This document shows positions 43,194 through 55,412 of a stretch of 64,000 nt of DNA, one piece after another. The stretch's first letter is position 1. Every line of letters starts with the position of its first letter. The notes below the pieces were generated by a model. That model was not told the DNA's origin. It searched no databases and saw only the letters and a list, made by a program, of their open reading frames with translations. This stretch comes from Azoarcus sp. L1K30 (lineage in GTDB: Bacteria; Pseudomonadota; Gammaproteobacteria; Burkholderiales; Rhodocyclaceae). The position numbers and the translations under genes were made by a program. The stretch is from contig NZ_JAGRRD010000001.1 in assembly GCF_018122735.1 (NCBI RefSeq), positions 706,382 through 770,381 on the forward strand. Reading direction: 5' to 3'.

Positions 43194-45662
43194 ATGAAAT
43201 TTACCGTCGCAAAAAAACTTGGTCTCGGTTTTGGCATTCTGTTGGCAATGATGATTTTTCTCGGCATTTTCTCGATATTCAAAATGTCGAAAGTGAACGA
43301 TATGTCGACGGAAATCGCCGAAAATTGGATGCCCAGTATTCGCTTGATCGAAGAGATCAATACGAATACATCCGACTATCGAATCGCAGAGCTGAAACAT
43401 GTCGTTTCGGAAAAGCCTGAGGAAATGGCTGCGGCCGAAAAGGCCATGACGGACACGCTGGCAATTTTGAGAAAGAACGAAGAAGCGTATGTGAAACTCA
43501 TCTCTACGCCGGAGGAGAGAGCGCTTTACGATGAGTTTCATCGGGGGTTTGAATCCTATCTCGTACTGCACGATAAACTCCTGGGCCTGTCTCGCAATCT
43601 CAAGACGAACGAAGCCATGGAAGTCATGAATGGCGAGGGGGAAAAGCTCTATACCGATTTTTCCGCCACGCTCTTGAAACTTGTCGGTCTCAATGTCAAG
43701 GGCGGTGAAGCAGCCAGCAATCATGGCGACGAGACCTTTGCTTCCGCCCAGAAATGGGTTGCCGGTGTAATTGTCCTTTCGGTTCTGTTGGGTATCGCAA
43801 TTGCTGTGTATATCGTTCGCGATCTCATCAGGCAACTTGGCGGTGAGCCCGATGTCGCTGCCGAGATTGCCAACAGGATTGCCGCCGGAGATCTGTCGAG
43901 CAAGATCGAGGTCAAGGGTGCTGATGAGGGCAGCTTGATGGTGGCGATGCAGCAGATGACGTCGACGCTGCAGCTCTTGATTGCCGAGTTGAACCACATG
44001 TCGGACGAGCACGATGCTGGCGACATTGACGTCAGGATTGACGAAAGCAGGTTCAAGAACGACTTTCAACGTATGGCTGCTGGCGTGAATAACATGGTGT
44101 TTGGACACATTGCCATGAACAAGAAAGCCATGACCTGCATTGAGAAGTTCGGTGAAGGGAACTTTGATGCACCGCTGGAGGCCTTCCCCGGCAAGAAGGT
44201 GTTCATCAACCAGACCATCGAGCAGATGCGCGACAATCTCAAGGGCTTGATCGCCGAGATGAACCATATGTCGAAGGAACACGATGCGGGTGACATCGAC
44301 GTCAGGATCGACGAAAACAAGTTCAAGAACGACTTTCAGCGTATGGCTGCTGGCGTGAATAACATGGTCTTTGGCCACATTGCCGTGAAGAAGAAGGCCA
44401 TGGCGTGTATCAAGGAGTTCGGCGAAGGCAACATGGATGCGCCGCTTGAGGCCTTCCCCGGAAAGAAGGTGTTCATCAACCAGACCATCGAGCAGATGCG
44501 TACCAACGTGAAGGCGCTGATTGCGGACACCAACATGCTGGTGGCCGCTGCCGCCGACGGCAAGCTCGATGTCCGGGCCGATGGTGGCAAGCACATGGGC
44601 GACTTCCGGCGGATCGTCGAAGGTATCAATGCCACCCTCGACGGCATCATTCTGCCCGTTAATGAGGCGGTTGGCGTGCTGGTCGAAATGGAAAGCGGCA
44701 ACCTGATGCGGAAAGTCGAGGGTGATTACAGAGGGCAACTCAAGGATTTCAAGGATACGGTTAACAATACCGTCGACAAGCTGGCGCAGATCATTGGCGA
44801 GGTGAATGCGACGACGGAAACCCTGGCGAGCGCCACCGGCCAGATTTCGGCGACGGCCCAGTCACTGTCGCAGGCTTCCAGCGAACAGGCGGCGAGCGTG
44901 GAGGAAACCTCCGCTTCGGTTGAGCAGATGTCGGCCTCTATCCGGCAGAATACCGATAACGCCAAGGTGGCCAACACCATGTCGGCTGATGGCACGAGCA
45001 AGGCGGCCGATGGCGGCGTGGCGGTGACCGAAACGGTAGCGGCGATGAAACAGATCGCCAAGAAGATCAGCATCATCGACGACATCGCCTACCAGACCAA
45101 CCTGCTGGCGCTCAATGCAGCCATTGAGGCGGCACGGGCCGGCGAGCACGGCAAGGGCTTTGCGGTGGTCGCTGCCGAAGTTCGCAAGCTTGCCGAACGG
45201 AGTCAGGTTGCGGCACTCGAAATCGGGCAGCTGGCAGGAAACAGTGTCGGCATGGCCGAGCGCGCCGGGAAACTGCTTGACGAAATCGTGCCTGCGACGC
45301 GCAAGACCGCCGATCTGGTGCAGGAAATCACTGCCGCTTCTCAGGAGCAAACGGTTGGGGTCGATCAGGTCAATACCGCGATGTGCCAGTTGAGCCAGAT
45401 CACCCAGCAGAACGCCTCCGCGTCCGAAGAACTGGCGGCGACAGCCGAGGAAATGAGCGGTCAGGCTGCCAACCTGAAGGAGTTGATGAACTTCTTCTCG
45501 CTGGCTGACGGTGGCCGCAAGCGTGGGCACCAACATGTCGAGGGCAAGCACGTGGGCAGTGGTAGACAGGGGGCTGGACGCGACCGTAGCCCCCAGAACA
45601 CTGCCAAGAAGGTGGCGGAAAGTGTACCGAGTGAGAGTGAAGCCGACTTCGTTCCTTTTTGA
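43194..45662 (+). CDS. Methyl-accepting chemotaxis protein with duplicated 90-residue HAMP-like repeat
   Basis: An 822-residue receptor. Transmembrane segments at about 8-30 and 188-208 flank a small four-helix-type sensor domain. A HAMP domain (about 209-262) is followed by two nearly identical 90-residue units (261-350 and 351-440, e.g. [50 protein letters not shown]) and a third related segment, then the MCP signalling domain with tip [21 protein letters not shown]. It ends with a basic tail and DFVPF. No NWETF-type CheR-binding pentapeptide is obvious. Strong AGGAGAGGG ribosome site. Confidence 0.93.
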   Translation: MKFTVAKKLGLGFGILLAMMIFLGIFSIFKMSKVNDMSTEIAENWMPSIRLIEEINTNTSDYRIAELKHVVSEKPEEMAAAEKAMTDTLAILRKNEEAYVKLISTPEERALYDEFHRGFESYLVLHDKLLGLSRNLKTNEAMEVMNGEGEKLYTDFSATLLKLVGLNVKGGEAASNHGDETFASAQKWVAGVIVLSVLLGIAIAVYIVRDLIRQLGGEPDVAAEIANRIAAGDLSSKIEVKGADEGSLMVAMQQMTSTLQLLIAELNHMSDEHDAGDIDVRIDESRFKNDFQRMAAGVNNMVFGHIAMNKKAMTCIEKFGEGNFDAPLEAFPGKKVFINQTIEQMRDNLKGLIAEMNHMSKEHDAGDIDVRIDENKFKNDFQRMAAGVNNMVFGHIAVKKKAMACIKEFGEGNMDAPLEAFPGKKVFINQTIEQMRTNVKALIADTNMLVAAAADGKLDVRADGGKHMGDFRRIVEGINATLDGIILPVNEAVGVLVEMESGNLMRKVEGDYRGQLKDFKDTVNNTVDKLAQIIGEVNATTETLASATGQISATAQSLSQASSEQAASVEETSASVEQMSASIRQNTDNAKVANTMSADGTSKAADGGVAVTETVAAMKQIAKKISIIDDIAYQTNLLALNAAIEAARAGEHGKGFAVVAAEVRKLAERSQVAALEIGQLAGNSVGMAERAGKLLDEIVPATRKTADLVQEITAASQEQTVGVDQVNTAMCQLSQITQQNASASEELAATAEEMSGQAANLKELMNFFSLADGGRKRGHQHVEGKHVGSGRQGAGRDRSPQNTAKKVAESVPSESEADFVPF

Positions 45663-45671
45663 GGGATGGCC

Positions 45672-46241
45672 ATGTCATCGAATGCCCTGCAACAAGCCAC
45701 GCCACGCGGGCAGAATTCCGTGGCAACCAGGAGTTCGGAGCCCGAGCCGGACGAGCAGCATCAATACCTGACCTTCCTGTTGGGTGATGAGATGTTTGCC
45801 ATCGGCATCTTGTCGATTCGGGAAATTATCGAGTATGGCTTCGTGACCGACGTGCCGATGACGCCTCCCTTCATCCGGGGGGTGATCAATCTGCGCGGCG
45901 CGGTCGTGCCTGTGCTCGACCTTGCGGCACGCTTCGGCCGTCAGGCGCGAGAGAACAGCAAGCGTACCTGTATTGTCATCGTCGATATCGAGGGCGCCAA
46001 CGGCAGTCAGCAGATGGGGGTCGTGGTCGACGCGGTCAACGAGGTGCTGGAAATTGCGGGTTGTGACATCGAGCCGCCGCCTGAGTTTGGCGCTCGTATC
46101 CGCAACGACTTCATCAAGAACATGGGCAAGATCGACGGGAAATTCGTCATCATCCTCGACCTGAATCGTGTCTTGTCGGTGGAGGAAGTCGGCGTGATCG
46201 CCAACGTGGCCAACTCGGCGGCCGCTGTCTCAAGCGTTTGA
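45672..46241 (+). CDS. cheW: Chemotaxis coupling protein CheW
   Basis: A 189-residue CheW: the SH3-like fold motifs YLTFLLGDEMFAIGILSIREII, TPPFIRGVINLRGAVVPVLDLA and GVVVDAVNEVLEI are present. It links receptors to CheA. An unconserved N-terminal tail of about 30 residues precedes the domain. I choose the second ATG because GAGGG sits six bases before it; an ATG two codons earlier is possible. It follows the MCP gene after nine bases. Confidence 0.92.
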   Translation: MSSNALQQATPRGQNSVATRSSEPEPDEQHQYLTFLLGDEMFAIGILSIREIIEYGFVTDVPMTPPFIRGVINLRGAVVPVLDLAARFGRQARENSKRTCIVIVDIEGANGSQQMGVVVDAVNEVLEIAGCDIEPPPEFGARIRNDFIKNMGKIDGKFVIILDLNRVLSVEEVGVIANVANSAAAVSSV

Positions 46242-46300
46242 AACTACAATGAAGCAGACCAACTCCGCTGGCATGCGATTGCCAGCGGATGGGACTTTCA

Positions 46301-47116
46301 ATGGCTGAACCCAGTCCGATCACCGATCAGGAATTCGATCTGTTCCGGCGCTTGATCTACAAGATTGCCGGTATCAGCATGAGCAATAACAAGAAGGTTC
46401 TGTTGGCCGGGAGACTGACGCGCCGCTTGAAGCTGTACGAATTCAGCAATTTCTCGGAGTATTACCGGATGCTGGCCAGCGGTCAGTCGCCGGAAGAAAT
46501 GCAAACCATGGTCGATCTGCTGACGACCAACGAGACCTATTTCTTTCGTGAACCCAAGCACTTCGATTTCCTGCGCGACGAGATCATCGCCAAGCGCGGG
46601 CACTCGGGCAGTTTCCGGGTGTGGAGTGCGGCCAGTTCAAGTGGCGAGGAGATCTATACGTTGGCCATGGTCCTGGCCGAGCACATGCCCGGCGAGGACT
46701 GGGAGGTGGTGGGTTCGGACATCAGTACGCGCGTTCTGGCGAAGGCTGCAACCGGACACTACTCGCTGGCACGCACGGAAGGCATTCCGCCCGGCTTCCT
46801 GCAGAAATATTGCCTGAAGGGCATTCGGGCTAATGCCGGCACCTTCCTCATCGCCCCCGAACTACGCAAACGCACGCGTTTTCACCAGATCAACCTGACT
46901 CAACCGATCGACCCGAAGATTGGTGATTTCGAGGTCATTTTCCTGCGCAATGTGATGATCTATTTCGACGCCGAAACCAAGACAAGGGTCATCAACCACT
47001 TGTTGCCACGGCTCAAGTCCGGTGGGCACCTGATTATCGGGCACTCTGAAACGCTCAATGGCTTGAAGGTCGGACCGCTGGAAACGATGCGCCCGACGAT
47101 TTATCGAAAGCCATGA
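46301..47116 (+). CDS. cheR: Chemotaxis protein methyltransferase CheR
   Basis: A 271-residue enzyme that methylates glutamates of the receptors using SAM. The N-terminal helical domain is followed by the SAM domain with FRVWSAASSSGEEIYTLAMVL, VVGSDIST and FLRNVMIYFD. All expected motifs are present. A start four codons upstream (46289) is possible but poorly placed for ribosome binding. It stands between cheW and cheB; no cheD gene is seen. Confidence 0.93.
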   Translation: MAEPSPITDQEFDLFRRLIYKIAGISMSNNKKVLLAGRLTRRLKLYEFSNFSEYYRMLASGQSPEEMQTMVDLLTTNETYFFREPKHFDFLRDEIIAKRGHSGSFRVWSAASSSGEEIYTLAMVLAEHMPGEDWEVVGSDISTRVLAKAATGHYSLARTEGIPPGFLQKYCLKGIRANAGTFLIAPELRKRTRFHQINLTQPIDPKIGDFEVIFLRNVMIYFDAETKTRVINHLLPRLKSGGHLIIGHSETLNGLKVGPLETMRPTIYRKP

Positions 47117-47198
47117 TCGGCTAGGTTGCCTGTCCGTTCGGTACGGTACTGCTCGGGTCGGCTTTTCACATGGGGCAACACTTACAACCGGAGCATAA

Positions 47199-48290
47199 AT
47201 GGGTAACAAGATCAAGGTTCTGATCGTCGATGACTCTGCCCTCGTCCGCCAAGTCGTCGGCCAAGCGCTGGCGGCAGATGATGGAATAGAAGTGATCGGC
47301 ACCGCCTCCGACCCCCTTTTTGCGTTGCAGAAGATGCAGGTGCAGTGGCCCGATGTGCTGGTGATCGATATCGAGATGCCGCGCATGGATGGCATCACCT
47401 TTCTCAAGAAGATCATGGCCGAACGCCCGACGCCCGTGGTCGTCTGTTCGTCCCTGGCCGAGTCGGGCGCGCAGGCGACGCTGGAGGCAATGGCGGCGGG
47501 CGCCATTTCGATCATTACCAAGCCCAAGATCGGACTCAAGAGTTTTCTCGAAGACGCGTCCAATGACATCGTGCTGGCGGTGCGCGGTGCGGCCCGTGCC
47601 AATATGCGGGCGGTCCACAGCGCGCCGGTGCCCGCCCGCCGCACTGCCGACGGGCCAAAGCTCTCAGCCGATGCCGTGCTCGCACCGGCTACCGGCAACC
47701 GGGCGCTGGAGCGGACGACCGATCAGCTTGTCGCGATCGGGACCTCGACCGGTGGTACGCAAGCGCTGGAGGCAGTGCTGACTCGACTACCCGCGACCTG
47801 CGTGGGCATCGTGATTGTCCAGCACATGCCAGAGAGGTTTACTGCGATGTTTGCCGAACGCCTCGACAGCCTGTGCAGGATCGAAGTCAGCGAGGCCAGG
47901 AACGGCGATAGAGTTATTCCCGGCCGTGCGCTGATCGCTCCTGGTGGCAAGCACATGATATTGAAGCGCAATGGCGCGCAATACGTGGTCGACGTAGTGG
48001 ACGGGCCGTTGGTGAATCGCCACAAGCCTTCGGTCGACGTGCTGTTCCGCTCGGTGGCCAAATGTGCGGGAAAAAACGCGCTTGGGATCATCATGACCGG
48101 CATGGGAGACGACGGTGCGCGCGGCTTGAAGGAGATGCATGACGCGGGGGCCAGAACGATCGCTCAGGATGAAGCGAGTAGCGTTGTCTTCGGTATGCCG
48201 AAGGAGGCCATCAAGCTGGGTGGCGTTGATCAGGTCATCGCACTGGATCAGGTTCCGGCCGCCATCGTCGGCTATGGCCGCGGTTCCTGA
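47199..48290 (+). CDS. cheB: Protein-glutamate methylesterase CheB
   Basis: A 363-residue response regulator-esterase. Receiver domain with D11/D12 and phospho-acceptor D57; catalytic domain with S183 (GTSTGG), H209 (QHMPERF) and D305 ([11 protein letters not shown]). It removes receptor methyl groups and opposes CheR. Last gene of the chemotaxis operon, 82 bases after cheR. The receiver has the unusual stretch [10 protein letters not shown] where many have a Thr-Ser switch, which is normal for CheB. Confidence 0.94.
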   Translation: MGNKIKVLIVDDSALVRQVVGQALAADDGIEVIGTASDPLFALQKMQVQWPDVLVIDIEMPRMDGITFLKKIMAERPTPVVVCSSLAESGAQATLEAMAAGAISIITKPKIGLKSFLEDASNDIVLAVRGAARANMRAVHSAPVPARRTADGPKLSADAVLAPATGNRALERTTDQLVAIGTSTGGTQALEAVLTRLPATCVGIVIVQHMPERFTAMFAERLDSLCRIEVSEARNGDRVIPGRALIAPGGKHMILKRNGAQYVVDVVDGPLVNRHKPSVDVLFRSVAKCAGKNALGIIMTGMGDDGARGLKEMHDAGARTIAQDEASSVVFGMPKEAIKLGGVDQVIALDQVPAAIVGYGRGS

Positions 48291-48390
48291 AGAGGGCAGC
48301 CCAGGTTCTCTGAATAAGCTGCTAACGAGGTACGGGTGGGTTGGTTTGATTCGCTCACCCAGTGTGTTCGAGGAAAGGGCGAGAACGGAG

Positions 48391-48415
48391 CTCCTCCCCC
48401 TTCAAGGGGGAGGGG
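48391..48415. repeat. Dispersed palindromic repeat, copy 6 (single palindrome)
   Basis: One perfect palindrome, CCTCCCCCTTCAAGGGGGAGG-like, preceded by the usual GAACGGAGCT flank. It lies between the convergent cheB and HIT genes and could fold into a stable hairpin in both transcripts. Confidence 0.75.
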
Positions 48416-48455
48416 CCAGACGGGGTCCCGGCGACACGTTAAGCCGGGGCGTCGG

Positions 48456-48884
48456 TCAGGCAGACTGTGCGAGTTCGGCGATGATCCGCTCGGCCAGCGC
48501 GGCGAGTTCGGCCATGTCGGCTTTCTCGCGGCCGTGCGATTTCAGGCGTTCGTCGGGAAAGCGCGGGATGATGTGAAAGTGCACATGCGGCACGGTCTGC
48601 CCGGCGGCTGCGCCATTGAACTGCGACAGCAGCAGGCCGGGCGCGCCGGTGACCGCCTGCACCGCGCGGGCGAGTTTGCGGGTGGTGAGCATGGTGGCCT
48701 GCAGCGAGGCGTCGCTCATCTCGGTGATGAACTCGGCGGCTTCCTTGGGCAGCACCAGGGTGTGTCCTTCGGCCTGCGGCATGATGTCGAGGAAGGCGAG
48801 GGTGTGTTCATCTTCGTAGAGGCGCTGGCACGGGAGTTCGCCACGCAGAATGCGGGCAAAGACGTTGTTGGTGTCGTAGGCCAT
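48456..48884 (-). CDS. HIT-family nucleotide hydrolase
   Basis: A 142-residue HIT protein (HinT/protein-kinase-C-inhibitor-like or Fhit-like branch). The active-site histidine triad HVHFHIIPR and the N-terminal CQRLYEDEHTLAFLDIMP are clear. Such enzymes hydrolyse nucleoside phosphoramidates or dinucleoside polyphosphates. It lies 45 bases downstream of the rpfE-recJ fusion and may be co-transcribed with it. Confidence 0.9.
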   Translation of the reverse strand: MAYDTNNVFARILRGELPCQRLYEDEHTLAFLDIMPQAEGHTLVLPKEAAEFITEMSDASLQATMLTTRKLARAVQAVTGAPGLLLSQFNGAAAGQTVPHVHFHIIPRFPDERLKSHGREKADMAELAALAERIIAELAQSA

Positions 48885-48929
48885 GTTCCGATTTCCTGGA
48901 TTGCAAGTCGTTGGGGAGAGGTTTCTTCT

Positions 48930-51671
48930 TCAGGCGGCTTCGAAATGCTCCAGCATCAACTGCACGCTGGAGACGCCATTGTATTCATTGATCGACAGCT
49001 TGTAGGCGGCCCGGATGTCACCCGGTGCGCCATCGGCGTGGTTGAACTGGATGGCGTCGTAGCGCGTGCCGCGGCGCGACAGTTCGAGCTTGAGGTGCTT
49101 GTCCTTCAGCAGGCGCTGGCGTTCGACGCGGAACACGTCGTCGAACACCGGCGCGGGAAAGCCCTGGCCCCAGATCTCCTGATCCAGCATGCGGGCGGAC
49201 GCCAGGCTCATGTAGCCGGATTCGAGTCCGCCGTCGGTTTCGATTCTGCGCTGCAGATCGGCAGGGGCGACGAGTCCGCTCACCACGTCCTCGAATACCT
49301 TGCGGAAACGGTCAAGTGCGGATTCCTGGATGGTGAGGCCGGCGGCCATGGCGTGACCGCCGAAGCGCGCGATGAGGTCGGGCTCCCGTTTGGTGACGAG
49401 GTCGAGCGCATCGCGCAGATGCAGACCCGGAATCGAGCGGCCCGAGCCCTTGAGCTCGCCATCGCTGCTGCGGGCGAAGGCGATGGTGGGGCGATGCAGT
49501 CGCTCCTTGATGCGACCGGCGACGATGCCGACCACGCCCTGGTGCCAGTCGGGCTCGAACAGCGCGATGCTGGCATTGTTGCCGGCATCGAAACCTTCGA
49601 GGCGGAGCAGGGCTTCTTCCTGCATGCCGGCCTCGATCGAGCGCCGTTCGCGGTTGAGGCGGTCGAGCTCCTGGGCCATGTTCATCGCGCGGCCGGCATC
49701 GTCGGTGATCAGGCATTCGATGCCGAGGCTCATGTCCGACAGGCGGCCTGCGGCGTTGAGCCGGGGGCCGAGGGCGAAGCCCATATCGAAGGCACTGGCG
49801 CGCGCGGGGTCGCGGCTGGCGATGGCGAACAGCGCGCGCACGCCGGGCTGCATGCGACCGGCGCGCATGCGCTGCAGGCCCTGCGACACCAGGATGCGGT
49901 TGTTGTGATCGAGCTTGACCACGTCGGCGACGGTGCCAAGGGCGACGAGGTCGAGCAGCTCGGCGAGATTCGGCTCCTTGCTGGTGGCGAAGGCGCCGCG
50001 TTCGCGTAACTCGGCGCGCAGCGCGAGCATGGTGTAGAACATGACGCCGACGCCGGCCAGCGCCTTGCTGGGGAAATCGCAGCCGGGCTGGTTCGGGTTC
50101 ACGATCACCTCGGCCTCGGGCAGGGTGTCGCCCGGCAGGTGGTGGTCGGTGATCAGCGTGGCCATGCCGTGTGCGCGCGCGGCGGCTACGCCCTCGACGC
50201 TGGCGATGCCGTTGTCCACCGTGATCAGCACATCGGGTTCGAGCCGCGCCGCGATCTCGACCATGGCCGGGGTCAGTCCGTAGCCTAGGGTGACGCGGTC
50301 GGGCACCAGGTAATGTACGTCGGCGCCGAAGGCGCGCAGCGCGCGGATGCCGACTGCGCAGGCGGTGGCGCCGTCGCAATCGTAGTCGGCGACGATCACC
50401 ATGCGCGCGCCGGCCTCGATCGCGTCGGCCAGCAGTTGCGCCGCTTCACGGGTGCCGGTCAAGGCATCCGGAGGCAGCATCGCGCGCAGCGAGGTGTCGA
50501 GCTCGCTCTTGTTGCGGATACCACGTCCGGCATACAGGCGGGCGAGCAGGGGGTGGATCCCGGCGTCGGTGAGTGCGGTGACGGTGCGCTGAGAGATTTC
50601 GCGGGTCTGGATACGGGTCATTGCGGGGGGCACCGCAGGGGGCGGGGCCATGGATTTCAGGAGTGCGTCGAGGGTGAGCGGTTTGCGCCAGAAGCGCCAG
50701 TGGTCGCGGGCGCCGGCGCGAAGCTGCAGCGTGGAGCGGTCGCCCGGTGCGCTGAGCGTCAGCTGTTGCAGCCGGCCGCCGCGCAAAGCCAGGGCCAGCG
50801 GGGCGAACCAGTCGCGTTCGAGGGCGACCAGGTCCTCGCGCCAGGCATCGAGATCGAGTTGCAGCGAGGGCCGACGCAGGGTGTCGAGCACGACCAGCGT
50901 GTCCTGCGCCAGCGCGCGCGACACATCGGGTGCCGTGACGGGGGCGCCGGATGCGCGCGCCAGGCCGATGCTCACCGGGTCGCTGGCCTGAATCGCCGCC
51001 ATCGGCGCACGCGGCGCCGTTTCCATCTTCCCCGCGCCCCAGAACCACAGGCTGTTTACCGGGCGCCGGCCGGCGGCTTCGCGCGCCTGGCTGACCGGAT
51101 GGTTGTGCAGCACGATTTGAACTTCGTTCAGGGTACGCTGCCACAGCCGGGCGTCGTCGCCTTCGGGCAGGAAGTGCTTGATCGGACGTCCGACCACGTC
51201 GTGCAACGGAAACAGTCTGGCGCGGGTCGGCTGGGCGAGATGCACGTACCAGCGTGTCGGCGTGCTGGCGTCGAAGCGGCCGATGTCGGCGAAATTCTCG
51301 TTGAGGGCAGCGATGAGCTCGTCGGCTTCGTCTGCGCTGATGTCGTCGGCCGGAAATTCGCCCAGCAGCAGGTGTTCGCGCGCGAACGAAAGGTTGACCG
51401 GGTCTGCGCACAGCCACTCGCCGCCGGCTTCGTCATCGCTGGCGGGCATTGTGTCGGGCTCGCCGAGGCGGCGCAGCGTGCCCAATGGCAAGGGGTCGGC
51501 ATCGAGTCCGAACAGGTGCGCAATCTGGCGGTCGAAGGGTTCGAAGTCGGTGACGTGCCGTTGCCCGAATCCGAGCAACTGGTGCAGGCCCGGCAGGGCG
51601 AGGTCTGCAGCAGGGCCGAGCAGTGTTGCGCTGGGCCAGAGCAGGCCGGGGAGAACTAGATGAATCTGCAT
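48930..51671 (-). CDS. recJ: RpfE-like domain fused to single-strand exonuclease RecJ
   Basis: One 913-codon frame. Residues 1 to about 335 match the RpfE/phosphoglycerate-mutase-like protein often encoded just before recJ in betaproteobacteria (starts MQIHLVLPGLLWP; WRFWRKPLTLDALL near its usual end). From M351 (MTRIQTREISQRTV) it is a full RecJ of 563 residues with DYDCDG (429-434), VDNG and DHH (509-511) and the C-terminal DHHA1/OB parts. RecJ degrades 5' ends of single-stranded DNA in repair. No stop codon or ribosome site is seen at the junction. The fusion could be real or an artefact of a lost stop. Confidence 0.88.
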   Translation of the reverse strand: MQIHLVLPGLLWPSATLLGPAADLALPGLHQLLGFGQRHVTDFEPFDRQIAHLFGLDADPLPLGTLRRLGEPDTMPASDDEAGGEWLCADPVNLSFAREHLLLGEFPADDISADEADELIAALNENFADIGRFDASTPTRWYVHLAQPTRARLFPLHDVVGRPIKHFLPEGDDARLWQRTLNEVQIVLHNHPVSQAREAAGRRPVNSLWFWGAGKMETAPRAPMAAIQASDPVSIGLARASGAPVTAPDVSRALAQDTLVVLDTLRRPSLQLDLDAWREDLVALERDWFAPLALALRGGRLQQLTLSAPGDRSTLQLRAGARDHWRFWRKPLTLDALLKSMAPPPAVPPAMTRIQTREISQRTVTALTDAGIHPLLARLYAGRGIRNKSELDTSLRAMLPPDALTGTREAAQLLADAIEAGARMVIVADYDCDGATACAVGIRALRAFGADVHYLVPDRVTLGYGLTPAMVEIAARLEPDVLITVDNGIASVEGVAAARAHGMATLITDHHLPGDTLPEAEVIVNPNQPGCDFPSKALAGVGVMFYTMLALRAELRERGAFATSKEPNLAELLDLVALGTVADVVKLDHNNRILVSQGLQRMRAGRMQPGVRALFAIASRDPARASAFDMGFALGPRLNAAGRLSDMSLGIECLITDDAGRAMNMAQELDRLNRERRSIEAGMQEEALLRLEGFDAGNNASIALFEPDWHQGVVGIVAGRIKERLHRPTIAFARSSDGELKGSGRSIPGLHLRDALDLVTKREPDLIARFGGHAMAAGLTIQESALDRFRKVFEDVVSGLVAPADLQRRIETDGGLESGYMSLASARMLDQEIWGQGFPAPVFDDVFRVERQRLLKDKHLKLELSRRGTRYDAIQFNHADGAPGDIRAAYKLSINEYNGVSSVQLMLEHFEAA

Positions 51672-51885
51672 GAAATTGCCACAGGGTTTAGCCGGCCGAG
51701 TCTAGCACGCACGGGAGGTCCGCTCGTTCGTGTTGCCGTGGTGGTGACGGAGCCGGCCGCATGAGGATCAGCCGCCCGTCCGGCGTACGCGCAGGCCGTC
51801 CTCATTGGCGGGCCGGTGCGCGTCGCCCGTCGATTGGTAAAAAGGTGCAAGCAGGCGCGGTGGCCGACGGCCAAGGACCGATACA

Positions 51886-54102
<2,217 letters not shown>

Positions 54103-54155
54103 GCGGCCCCGATTTCTGAGCACAACAACAATTCACTCTCTCGAACCCATTTCAG

Positions 54156-55412
54156 ATGCGCTATGAATTCCTGGTTGGCCTGCGCTATACCCGCTCACGC
54201 AAGCGGGCGCAGGGGCGGAACCGTTTTATCTCCTTCATCTCGCTGGTGTCGATGCTGGGCATTGCGCTCGGCGTGGCGGCGCTGATTGTGGTGCTGTCGG
54301 TGATGAACGGCTTTCAGGAGGAGTTGCGCACACGCATCCTCGGCGTGGCTTCACATGTGCAGGTGCAGAGCCTGGATGGCGAACTGCGGGCCTGGCAGCA
54401 GGTGGGCGAACAGGCCGGGCGGCATCCGGCGGTGATGGCGTCGGCGCCCTACGTTCAGGAGCAGGGCATGCTGTCCTTCGACGATGCCGTTCGCGGGACC
54501 ATGGTGCGAGGCGTGGTGCCGGCGATGGAGGACAAGGTCGCCGATTTCGGCCAGCACATGAAGGCGGGTAGCCTGGCCGCGCTGCAGGCGGGGCGCTTCG
54601 GCATCGTGCTGGGGCGTGACCTGGCGCTGGCACTGCGGGTGGGGATGGGCGACAAGGTGACGCTGATCGCGCCGCAGGGCCTGGTGACGCCGGCCGCGGT
54701 GCTGCCGCGGGTGAAGCAGTTCGAGGTGGTCGGCATCTTCGAGGCCGGCATGTACGAATACGATTCGGGCCTGGCACTGGTGCATCTGGCCGACGCGCAG
54801 ACCCTGTACCGGATGGGCGATGCCGTGAGCGGGGTGCGGCTCAAGCTTGCCGACCTGTTTGCGGCGCCGCGCGTGGCGCGTGAGCTGGTGGGCTACATCG
54901 ACGAACCCGGCCTGATGATCAACGACTGGACCCGCAGCCATGCCAACTTCTTCCGCGCCGTCGCGCTGGAGAAGACCATGATGACGCTGATTCTGTTCCT
55001 GATCGTCGGTGTGGCCGCGTTCAACATCGTGTCCACGCTGGTGATGGCGGTGCAGGAGAAATATGCCGACATTGCGATCCTGCGCACGCTGGGGGCGAGC
55101 CCGGGCTCGATCATGACCATCTTCGTGCTGCAGGGCTCGATCATCGGCCTCGTGGGCCTGCTGGCCGGGCTGCTCGGCGGCCTGGCCATTGCGCACAACC
55201 TCGATGTCGTCATTCCGGCGCTGGAAGCGATCACCGGCGCCACGCTGTGGAACAAGGAAGTCTATTACATCAACGAATTGCCTTCGAAGGTGCTGATGAG
55301 CGACGTAGTGAGCATTCTCACCGTGTCGTTCTCGCTGACCCTGCTCGCGGCCATCTATCCGAGCTGGCGGGCATCCAAGGTGAATCCGGCGGAGGCGCTG
55401 CGCTATGAGTAA
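54156..55412 (+). CDS. lolC: Lipoprotein-releasing ABC permease LolC/LolE family
   Basis: A 418-residue inner-membrane protein with four membrane segments (about 30-55, 275-300, 325-350, 385-405) around a large periplasmic MacB-like domain. Starts [15 protein letters not shown] and ends [18 protein letters not shown], both family signatures. With LolD it pulls outer-membrane lipoproteins from the inner membrane and hands them to LolA. Only one permease gene is present, so the transporter should be a homodimer, as is common outside enterics. Confidence 0.93.
   Translation: MRYEFLVGLRYTRSRKRAQGRNRFISFISLVSMLGIALGVAALIVVLSVMNGFQEELRTRILGVASHVQVQSLDGELRAWQQVGEQAGRHPAVMASAPYVQEQGMLSFDDAVRGTMVRGVVPAMEDKVADFGQHMKAGSLAALQAGRFGIVLGRDLALALRVGMGDKVTLIAPQGLVTPAAVLPRVKQFEVVGIFEAGMYEYDSGLALVHLADAQTLYRMGDAVSGVRLKLADLFAAPRVARELVGYIDEPGLMINDWTRSHANFFRAVALEKTMMTLILFLIVGVAAFNIVSTLVMAVQEKYADIAILRTLGASPGSIMTIFVLQGSIIGLVGLLAGLLGGLAIAHNLDVVIPALEAITGATLWNKEVYYINELPSKVLMSDVVSILTVSFSLTLLAAIYPSWRASKVNPAEALRYE

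Noticed and set aside
48336-50009. Plus-strand open frame of 557 codons opposite hit and recJ
   Set aside because: Begins in a repeat and is antisense to conserved genes; no family resemblance.
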